Assembly: GCF_932526225.1 (NCBI RefSeq)
Contig: NC_064035.1
Span: 7,067,501-7,131,500, forward strand
Source: Nematostella vectensis
Lineage: Eukaryota > Cnidaria > Anthozoa > Actiniaria > Edwardsiidae
DNA length: 64,000 nucleotides
Direction of reading: 5' to 3'
Each line of letters begins with the position of its first letter. The first letter of the stretch is position 1. A model generated the notes under the pieces. It was not told the origin of the DNA, searched no databases, and saw only the letters and a program-made list of their open reading frames with translations. Of the stretch, positions 41,834 to 50,348 are shown in pieces. The translations under genes and the position numbers were made by a program.

Positions 41834-44800
41834 TCAGTCTTCGTCAAAGCGCTTGTGCTTGGGCTGGGTCTCTTCTGCTTCACCGGCCTGTGACAGAAAA
41901 AGAAGAACTGATCGTATCCGTATATCTTGAGTAATGAAGGGCAAACTACCTACTCACATATCCGGGGAATTCGTACGGAATACCGAGTTTTTCCAGCTTT
42001 TTTCGCTTCCGTGTCTCTTTTTTGAGCAGATTTGACACCTGCTTCTCGTGTTCATTCTGCGTTTTTACCTGATACAAAAGGAGAAAACAAGTAAGATTTA
42101 CCTGATACAAAAAAAGAAAACAAATAAGATTTACCTGATGCAAAAGGAGAAAACAAATAAGATTTACCTGATACAAAAGGAGAAAACAAATAAGATTTGT
42201 GGAATCTTGTACTAGAGTACAACTTTGGAGGAGTATCAAAATCTAATGGAAAAATCAAATACAAATACAGGCTCTTCAACACAATCTATTTTAGAAGTAC
42301 AGCAAAATCGGGCAAGTCCGCTTTTCGAGGATATTCTCTATCGCCCCTGCCGTCAAGAAAGATCTTGTGCGCAACACGAAGGCGACGGCATGGAGAATAT
42401 GACTCCAAAAAAAAGCTTTCATGGTATTTGATTCGGCACATCAAAAGCTCGACGTATAAATCAATGTTGACGTGATGATGCTTGCGCACGCCGCCCATCG
42501 TTACGAAACGCGCGAGACAAAAAACGCACGCGCGGGCAAGCATCTACATAACCATAGAAACAAAACAAACAAAAGGACATTCCCAGATGTCAAAATCAAA
42601 AAATCAACTTTCAATACCAATGGAAGAAAGAACATCGGACGAAGCCGTGCAACGGATAGTGTTCGTTAGAGACAATAAAGGACCGCACGTTATCGTCATC
42701 GACAAAGCACGATTGAAAGAGGTCCGCAAGCCGCGCTCTGTCGACAACGATGCATTGAGAAAACTCCAAGAACACAAGGGAGTAATACTGGAGAAACTAA
42801 GATTACTGAGGGACGCGATTCAAGATAAGGAGCAAAAACAAAAGGCCAACGAGCTCATCCAACACTTCTTCAAGTTGGGTTTCTTGCACATTGACGAGAA
42901 AAATGTGACAGCGATTTTGGAGACAGCGTGTGAGTTGAGTATACTGCGAGTGCAGGACGCATGCGTGACGCTCCTGTCACGCTCCTTGACAGTGGGCAAT
43001 TGGCTAGAGACCCTAAGGGCCGCTAGGTTGTCACGCAACGCGGCGCTTCGTAGACAGGTTCTGAGCTATCTGCGGAAGCACACGGAGGAATGCCTTCAAA
43101 AGACAGATGTGGTGAGTGCGCTCACATCTCTTGCGTGGAACAAGGAGGATCTTGCGAGCTTTCGATATCTGCTGATGAAGTTGTCCGCTGGTGAAGGGGG
43201 TAAGCGGTCTGGGAAGATGGCCCTGAGATTGCTTCTAAATGTCATGCGCAAAGATCTACTCGCATGGAGGTGCTACTTCAAGGCCTACCTCAATGAAGCC
43301 GAGACGGAATGGAGCGAAACGCACATGCAAGAAAACCGTACTTCGTTAGCCAAACCAGAGCAGTTTACGGTAAAAGGGATACATCAGAAAATAGGTGTAA
43401 CAAAAACACCCGCACACGAGGCTACAGCACAGGGAGAGGGCCATTATCTATCGAGAAATATGAAGCACCCATACGGCAGTGGTACACCTGACACATCAGA
43501 AGTAGAAGAAACAGCACAGGATACTTCTAGCTCAAGTTCTGAGAACTGTATAAAAGCCACAACACTCAGACCAAGACTTGGCGACATTGTGAACACTAAC
43601 TGTACACTTGCTGAGTACGTAACGGATATCCTTGATCAGTCAATCGCAAAAGCTAAGCCTTTATCACACGATGGGATCATTCTGACCGGCGGGCTTTATT
43701 ACAGAGGTGGCTTGGAAGCCAGTGCTAAAGTTTTCTTTTATTACCCTGAAGCGCGCCGCTGGGAGGAACTACTTGGCATGACGACCCCTCGCTTCAACCA
43801 CGGCATGACTCTTCACAAGGGCAACATTTACATATTAGGAGGAGCACAATACGAACAAGACTATTCGCAAGGTGCTGTGCCAGCAACAAGCCCACTCAAA
43901 AATCCTAGAACTTCTTACAAGGATTCAAGCACTAATAACCAAGGTCTATCCTGGAATAGAAATACAAAGCAGAAAGAGATGCGAGAAAACCATGAATTAC
44001 TATCCCAAGACAAGAAATGCATCCAACTGAATTCTGTGGAGAGGTTCAACCCAACTGATTCCAGGTGGGAAAGCATGCCCACCATGATCTTACCCAGGAG
44101 TGAATTATGTACAGCTGTAGTTGGAGGGTGTCTGTATAGTATTGGTGGTGATGACGGTGTCGGTGAGCTCTGCTCCATGGAAAGACTTCGCTCCAATTGC
44201 AGTGAGTGGGGACTGGTTTCCCCCATGCCCTGTCTGCGGACGGGTTCCAGTGCGTCAGTGTATAGGGATAAGCTCTATGTGATTGGCGGGTTTGATGGTA
44301 CAGACTTTCTAGACACCATGGTAGTCTATGACAACCGCTCAAGGAGTTGGAGTAGTGACAGATACCCTTTTATGTCAGAGAGGCGTGCTTATGCCCAAGC
44401 AGTGATATTCAGAGACAATATATTCATTATTGGTGGAATGAACAGGTCTGGGTGCTTGTGTTCCTGTGAGGTGTTCCATATCAGAACAAATGCCTGGTCT
44501 AAGGGGAAGCCAATGAATAAGCCAAGAATGAACGCAACAGCATGCTTGTTCAAAGGAAGGATATTTGTCTTTGGTGGTGAGACTGATGGGAAATTTTTGG
44601 ACTCAGTTGAAAGTTATGACGGGGACAAGGAATGGGTGATGGAGTCCAAGATGCCAATGAGGATGGCAGGAATGCGCTGTGCTGCATTGCACTCTTCACA
44701 TTACAGTCCATAATTGAACAAAATTTAGATATCAACCAAGACACTAGAACAATTTCAATATAAAGTCAATACTTCACACAGCCTACAAACCAGTAACTTC

Positions 44801-47800
44801 GCCAAACAGCTTTTGGCGAAGTTACTATTTGTGTAAGAAAAAAATAGAACACTTTGATGCATAACTATGGTATGACAATTATTATTACCTTATTGTGTCT
44901 GACAATATCAATCTGGCGACGTGGGACATGGCGGAACTTGCGGTTTGAGCCTTTCCATAATCTGGGATGGATTTTTTCATTTGGAACAACTTTGCCTGTC
45001 AAAGAAAGCAGGTGTGATTTCAAAGTGACATAGTAATCAAGTTACACAGTACAACTGGCATGAAATCAAGACCCTAGCATGAGGTTTATAGCAAAATAAA
45101 CAAGTTTCCTGTAAAGCAATGGCAGGACAAATGATGTGATCTTTAGAGTTTGAGAGCTATGTAAATCTCTTCAAAGGGGAGCAACCACCCCTTATAGATA
45201 GAGATTGCATTATTTTTTTTTTACAAACTCTTATATCAGCACTTTTATCTCATTTCAAAATAACCACAGAGGTAAAGGAGTTTCCCTACCACCCACCTTT
45301 ATGAAAATGAAAGTTTCTCAACATGACTGTTTTCTTGGCAATGGAAAGGTAAACCCATTACAGTATACCCACGTGTGATGGTGTATATAGAATCTGAATA
45401 TAGGACATCATAGTTGTTTGAGAAACTTTTTAGGCATGTGTATTCTCAGTGTCATTGACACTGTCCTGTCCAAATTTTAATAAAAAGCTGCACATATTTG
45501 AGAAGATATGGTACGGTATCTCTGAGCTACTGCAAGCTATTTTTTGTTCAAGTCTTACATTTGAGAAGTCTCCCAAACATCATGTAGTTATGCATTGTAT
45601 CTGCAGCAATTTTAGCAACTTCATCACAAGCAAATTCAACAAATGCATATCCCTTGGATCTTGCACTCTGCAAATTTAATTTAATAACAATATCAATGAT
45701 GATGCAGAAGATGATCATGATGAGAGAGATAATCACTGTTGAGAAGAAATAAACCAAACTAGCACTTCTTCACAATCTTACCTTTTTACTTCTGGACAAC
45801 CTAATTCTATTCACGGTTCCAAATTGTTCAAAAAATTTCTTTATTTCCTTTTCAAAGAATCCATGAGGAATGTGTCCGAGGTAGATCACTCCAGGGGAAA
45901 GCTCATTTTCATCACCCTAAGACAAGAGCAGGAAAGAATATGAAGCCTGGGAAGCCTTCTTGACAAATAAGACAACAAAATTATAGCGCTCTTTTTACTA
46001 CAAAGTTGATGGTCCTACAGAAAGCCATGTAGAACTGTCTACAATATGCATCTAAGCAGCCTTTTTTCTTCAAATACAATTAAACAAACTGCCTAACTAT
46101 TCAATAAACAGTTTTCTTTATTTTTTTCCAGAAAAATGTAACAAGGATTATCCACTGGATTGTCAACTTTTTGGCTCCAGTCAATAATTCCCTATGAGTA
46201 AGTCTGTAAATGGTGGATGTAAATAAAAATGTACCATGGCTAAGTTCAAATTATTGTTCAGCCACCAGAATTAGTAACTTGTTTCATGAACTACTTTTGG
46301 CAACCATTTCTAAAGCATTATCATTTTTTACTCGGATATGTGGAAGAATGTACGAGTTATTGTGGGGAGTCTGATGTCACTCCATCATTGGATCTCTAAT
46401 CTGTAAGGTTCTGTTAGCTGGGTCTCTGGGTCTCGAGAATAAAAGCCTCAAGTTCGAAGGATAAAATAGTAGAGGATAGATTTCCACAAATTAATTCTTC
46501 ACAATTCTTCCAAATCAACTAAACTAAATATCAAACAAAACTCGTACAAACACATGGCCCCCAGCCCCCTTCATCGAATAACAATTTTGCGCCTTTCTAG
46601 AATGTTAAAACACATTGTATGATAGTAGTGTGATCAATTATTGCAGCTATTTTATTTTGTTTCCAGAAAGAATATGCTGAAATTCGACATGCAACAGGGT
46701 TTTTATTAACTTTCAGAGTAGGCAGTGGAAATTTAATAAGTAAGGGGTGGAAGTCATTTTATCTTTTAAGTTCAAATAAAACTTAAGTCGACTTTAAAAA
46801 AAGTAGCTGGTGCTCAGGGGAAAATAGCTGGCACTTCCGCCAGGGCCTAATACTAAAACCCCTTCGCTAGCAAAAAGCTTATTGATCATTACGATACCAA
46901 TAGTAATAAAAGTAATTTTAGCTACTGGTCAACTTAGTAATGCCACGTCAGTCTAGCAGTGCGAACACTTGTCTATGACCGCAGCGTCCTGGGTTCGATT
47001 CCTACTGAGAGCGCTATTTTTTATTTTACTTTTTATAATAATAATTAATTATACTGTTCTTGGTGTGTCATGACATTGAAAAGAAAAAAAAAGGTACAGT
47101 ATAAGGACATTTTTATATACTCTCAGCATCTTTGATGTGTTCATGGTTTGTTCAGTATCCTATACATCTTTTATGCACACAAGAAAATAACTAGGAAAAT
47201 ATATTTGCATTCACGAGTTCGCTCACAGAGCCTTTGATTTAATGTTTGTTCACATTTCAAACACAAAAGTTTAATTTCAAAACATGTTGGTTTATTTGAA
47301 AACATCTCTGGTTTCTTGCTCTTTAATAGGGGACTAAAAGATCGTGTGACTTTTTGGTTGGCAAACTAGCATGTACTCAGGCTTTTAGCGGCAAAATAAC
47401 AGCAACAAAAAGCAATTATTTAAGCACTCACAAATAAATATTTTGTTCAGAAAAGGTTATTTTTCATTTAAAAATTTTATGCTTTTGTCATTTTCTGGAG
47501 TGACAGGTGCGGTCATTTCTGTGTTTAATTTGGCTTGAATTTGCCACTCATGTCACGTGATCTCTTAGTGCAAGTCCCTTATTGGCCTTTGTTTTGAATG
47601 TTTGTACTGTTATTTTTCACATCATAAGAGAAGAGATGCAATACAAATACTAATAAAAAAACCCTGCATGTTATGAAATAAAAACATCAAGTTTGTACTT
47701 GAGCAAATGCATGAAAAGTATCTTGGATTGATGCAAATGGTAGTGAAATGATTAAGATTATGCTTAAGTGATATTGAAAAGACAAGTAATTTAAAAAACT

Positions 47801-48587
47801 TTTTCAGGTCAAAAATAGGCAGCCATTTGAGCTGAGATAGAAGTTTGGCAAAGTTGGCAGGGGAGTCAGCAGAAAAAAATAACTATATTGCCATTCTTTT
47901 GAACTAATAGAAGTTGTAATAAAAGAGTGTCTGAGAACAGATGCTCCATACATTGATACAATAAAGAAACTGAATATAAATTCATGTATTATAAAAGTGA
48001 AAAGAGCCAACCTGCATCAAGTATGGAGAAATTATACGAGGACCACATACAGTAGTAAACAACTACCAGTTCAACATTGGGAATGCATGTATACTCAATC
48101 TTTTCTAATTGCCTTCTACAATAAAGAAAGGTTATTAGATTTCAAAGTGGCACGTTCTTGCGGTGTGTAGATCAACATCTATATATACTTTATATATATT
48201 TTTTTTTTCATAATAAAACCAGAGTTGGTTTTGGCCCGGAGTTACACGTTTGTTACCAGTAAATGTTACGGCCAGTAGTAAAGAAAACATCGCAATGTTT
48301 ACAATAGGAGCGGAAGAGGGGGACACCGTTAATAAATAAAAGAAGTGTGAAAGAAAAGGGCAAAGAATGCTTCTCTAAGAAAGAAAAACACAAACTCAAA
48401 GATAGACGATCTGTTCACAAGAATATAGAGAAGCATGATGCGCTATGGATGTCAAAAGTTTGTGTAAAACACATACCTTAGGTTTGATTTTCTTCACTTT
48501 GTCTTCAAATTCTTTTTGCTTATCTGAATCAAGCGCTAAAGTAGCATTTATATCCTTGGTTGTGTTTACGCTATTTTCTTCCGCCAT
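41834..48587 (-). CDS. NIFK: NIFK-like nucleolar RRM protein
   Basis: Six minus-strand exons: 48587-48477, 45916-45782, 45667-45559, 44995-44889, 42068-41958, 41887-41834, summing to 627 nt (208 residues). All junctions are GT-AG and in phase. A single RRM spans about 44-118: RNP2-like VIYLGHIP, the family stretch [14 protein letters not shown], and RNP1 SKGYAFVEF. The downstream basic region ([12 protein letters not shown], then [18 protein letters not shown]) is typical of NIFK. The family is nucleolar, takes part in pre-rRNA processing and in vertebrates binds the Ki-67 FHA domain. This protein stops soon after the FPGY block, about 85 residues shorter than the human one. Intron 4 (42069-44888) holds a whole kelch gene on the other strand. 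The 3' end of that intron has a fourfold tandem acceptor. Confidence 0.9.
42069..42195 (-). repeat. Fourfold 32-bp duplication of the NIFK exon 5 acceptor
   Basis: On the minus strand, CTCCTTTTGTATCAGGTAAA and close variants repeat about every 32 bp. Each copy brings its own polypyrimidine tract and CAG. The exon 5 acceptor at 42069/42068 is the last one. Confidence 0.9.
42587..44713 (+). CDS. Intronless kelch protein nested in the NIFK intron
   Basis: Single open frame of 708 residues from the ATG at 42587; a second Met occurs 11 codons later. Residues about 85-140 resemble the C-terminal half of a BTB domain ([19 protein letters not shown]), but the N-terminal BTB half is not recognisable. 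A BACK-like helical region follows to about 235, then a low-complexity linker (250-330). From about 361 there are roughly six kelch repeats with GG doublets (YILGGA, YSIGGDD, YVIGGFD, FIIGGMN, FVFGGET), expected to form a beta-propeller. Repeats 1 and 2 are separated by a polar insertion of about 60 residues. By analogy with KLHL proteins it could be a CUL3 substrate adaptor, but the degenerate BTB makes CUL3 binding doubtful. The lack of introns and the nested antisense position suggest a retrogene. Confidence 0.85.
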   Translation: MSKSKNQLSIPMEERTSDEAVQRIVFVRDNKGPHVIVIDKARLKEVRKPRSVDNDALRKLQEHKGVILEKLRLLRDAIQDKEQKQKANELIQHFFKLGFLHIDEKNVTAILETACELSILRVQDACVTLLSRSLTVGNWLETLRAARLSRNAALRRQVLSYLRKHTEECLQKTDVVSALTSLAWNKEDLASFRYLLMKLSAGEGGKRSGKMALRLLLNVMRKDLLAWRCYFKAYLNEAETEWSETHMQENRTSLAKPEQFTVKGIHQKIGVTKTPAHEATAQGEGHYLSRNMKHPYGSGTPDTSEVEETAQDTSSSSSENCIKATTLRPRLGDIVNTNCTLAEYVTDILDQSIAKAKPLSHDGIILTGGLYYRGGLEASAKVFFYYPEARRWEELLGMTTPRFNHGMTLHKGNIYILGGAQYEQDYSQGAVPATSPLKNPRTSYKDSSTNNQGLSWNRNTKQKEMRENHELLSQDKKCIQLNSVERFNPTDSRWESMPTMILPRSELCTAVVGGCLYSIGGDDGVGELCSMERLRSNCSEWGLVSPMPCLRTGSSASVYRDKLYVIGGFDGTDFLDTMVVYDNRSRSWSSDRYPFMSERRAYAQAVIFRDNIFIIGGMNRSGCLCSCEVFHIRTNAWSKGKPMNKPRMNATACLFKGRIFVFGGETDGKFLDSVESYDGDKEWVMESKMPMRMAGMRCAALHSSHYSP
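44790..44826. repeat. Perfect hairpin downstream of the kelch gene
   Basis: AGTAACTTCGCCAAA and TTTGGCGAAGTTACT flank a short loop, 77 bases after the kelch stop and 63 bases inside the NIFK intron. It may be a small fold-back insertion. Confidence 0.8.
46935..47012 (+). repeat. tRNA-like segment with pol III B box (SINE or tRNA relic)
   Basis: GGTTCGATTCC at about 46993 is a perfect B box. An A-box-like TCTAGCAGTGCG lies about 40 bases upstream. I cannot pair a proper acceptor stem, so it is more likely a tRNA-derived SINE head or tRNA relic than a working tRNA gene. It lies in NIFK intron 1. Confidence 0.4.
47326..47585. mobile_element. MITE-like element in NIFK intron 1
   Basis: The left end is AATAGGGGACTAAAAGATCG then TGTGAC. 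The right end is GTCACGTGATCTCTTAGTGC then AAGTCCCTTATT. These are inverted repeats about 260 bp apart with no coding capacity, and they match the array in intron 1 of the vWA/WAP gene. Confidence 0.7.
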
Positions 48588-48704
48588 GTTGGAATTCTCG
48601 TCCACGTGAAACCTGTTGCGCATGACAGTCGAGGTAGGTTTGCGCCCGCGATGAAATTTGCCCATTGCCATGACAACACGATCTGTAGTAATTCAATAAG
48701 TAAA
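48588..48704. promoter_or_regulatory. Divergent promoter between NIFK and MDH1B
   Basis: Only 117 bp separate the start codons of NIFK (minus) and MDH1B (plus), so both 5' UTRs and the core promoter must fit or overlap here. The segment is moderately CpG-rich (CGTCCACGTG, TTGCGCATGA, GCCCGCGATG) with no TATA box, as is common for bidirectional promoters. The CACGTG E-box at about 48603 is a candidate site. Confidence 0.6.
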
Positions 48705-50093
48705 ATGGCGAAGTTTGTGGTTTCTGGACGGTCGGACTGCCCTTTCTATGCGAAAGCAGAGCTCTTGGCTGACGAGCTCTCTCTTAACCTGCCCGATTTC
48801 AAAGTTCACAAGATCGTAAAGCGTCCAGAGGAGTGGGATGACTGGATGAATAAGATGTGCGATGACAATGGTTGGAAACACTCCGGCTCTCCGTTGATTT
48901 GGCGCGAGCTGGTCGACAGAGGAGGAAAAGGGATTTTACTCGGGGGTTGTGACGACTTTCTCGAGTTTGCCGAAGGATATTATGGCCTGGCTTCCCGTCT
49001 CATGAGCGCCAAGCTAGTGAGTATATCTGAGGAAAACAAGTCCACCAAAATCGAGGTCGACAAGGAAGAGGAAGAGCTAGCCAAGAAAATCAACCCTCTT
49101 CGTGTATGCGTATCTAAAGCTTCAGGGCCATTGGCTTACGGAATGCTTGCTTCCTTAGTTCAAGGAGAGGTATTTGGCTTCCAAGAAGAGGTGTCTATTT
49201 ATTTGCTTGATACGCCGGAGAACCAGGAAGCTCTTCAAGGTGTCGCGTACGAAATCGAAGACTGCGCTTGGCCGCTGTTTCGAGGTGTTCACATAACCTC
49301 TGACCCTGCAGTCGCCTTCAAGGACGCTAGTGTAGTTGTTCTTTTAGATGGCAAAGCAATTAATGAAGGCACTGACAAGAAAGAGTACTTATTGTCACAT
49401 GCAAAGTTGTTCAGAGATTACGGGAAAGCACTAGAAGCCCATGCTAAACCAGATTGCAAGGTTTTGACCGCTGGGGGCCCAGCAAATTTCTCAACATTTA
49501 TTGCAAGTAAATTTGCTCCTTCAATCCAAAAGAAAAACTTTGTCTCCCTATCACGTATAGAAGAGAATCGGGCCAAGGGCCTTATTGCAAAACGCTTGAA
49601 TGTCAATACTGCTGGGATTAAAGACCTTATAGTCTGGGGTAACCCTGGCTTTAATCACTATCCTGACGCCTCCCATGCTAGAGTTGACGGCTTTGATGGC
49701 GCTATATGGGGTCCACATGTCCCAGGGTTTACCCGCCCAGTTCCAGAAATGGTACATGATAATAAATGGCTGTCAGGAGAGTTTGTTGAGGTTCTTAAGA
49801 AGCCAAGTGAGGGTGAGAATGCATTGATGGGTAGTGTCGCTGTGAAGTCACTTCTCCAGGATTGGTGCCAATGTGCGTCATCAGATATGTGGTCCTTGGG
49901 TGTTATATCAGAGGGGTGGTATGATATCCCTGAGGGTATTGCTTTCTCATTTCCTGTGAAATTTACTGGTGGCTCCTGGCAGGTAGTGGAAGGACTAGCA
50001 TTGAGTGATTCTTTAAAGGAAGTGCTTAAAAATATTGCGCAAGAATCCAAAGCAGAGACTGAAGAAGTATTGGCACTTTTAAATGGTTCTTGA
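48705..50093 (+). CDS. MDH1B: MDH1B-like malate dehydrogenase family protein
   Basis: Single-exon frame of 462 residues. The ATG at 48705 is chosen because MAKFVVSGRSDCPFYAKAEL matches the conserved MDH1B start; upstream in-frame Met codons would add 33 unrelated residues. The N-terminal 110 residues are the MDH1B-specific thioredoxin-like extension (IWRELVDRGGKGILLGG). The rest is the lactate/malate dehydrogenase fold: nucleotide-site remnant SGPLAYGMLASL, and the block VWGNPGFNHYPD. In active cytosolic MDH that block reads GNHSS with the catalytic His; here Pro314 takes its place. A malate dehydrogenase reaction is therefore doubtful. The gene diverges from NIFK and converges with the acyltransferase gene 255 bp downstream. 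Confidence 0.92.
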   Translation: MAKFVVSGRSDCPFYAKAELLADELSLNLPDFKVHKIVKRPEEWDDWMNKMCDDNGWKHSGSPLIWRELVDRGGKGILLGGCDDFLEFAEGYYGLASRLMSAKLVSISEENKSTKIEVDKEEEELAKKINPLRVCVSKASGPLAYGMLASLVQGEVFGFQEEVSIYLLDTPENQEALQGVAYEIEDCAWPLFRGVHITSDPAVAFKDASVVVLLDGKAINEGTDKKEYLLSHAKLFRDYGKALEAHAKPDCKVLTAGGPANFSTFIASKFAPSIQKKNFVSLSRIEENRAKGLIAKRLNVNTAGIKDLIVWGNPGFNHYPDASHARVDGFDGAIWGPHVPGFTRPVPEMVHDNKWLSGEFVEVLKKPSEGENALMGSVAVKSLLQDWCQCASSDMWSLGVISEGWYDIPEGIAFSFPVKFTGGSWQVVEGLALSDSLKEVLKNIAQESKAETEEVLALLNGS

Positions 50094-50348
50094 GTAAATC
50101 AAATTATTGCATATTAGTTTTTATGCTAGATATAATCTGACATGTACATATACTGAAGTATATTAGAAATGCATGAATTTAAATTAACAACCTCTTTTGT
50201 ACTAGAGCACAACATATAGTATTAGAAAATCTTTAGAGTGATTAAAAATGACATAATTAATTGTCATCATTTTCAATTTTAAGGTATGGATATATCATAG
50301 CCTTCCAAACATCACTTGAAACTATTCTTTTGCTTTTAAAAAAGGAAT

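Noticed and set aside
42482-42586. Upstream extension of the kelch frame
   Set aside because: The frame is open but contains no ATG before 42587, and the composition is unlike the protein.
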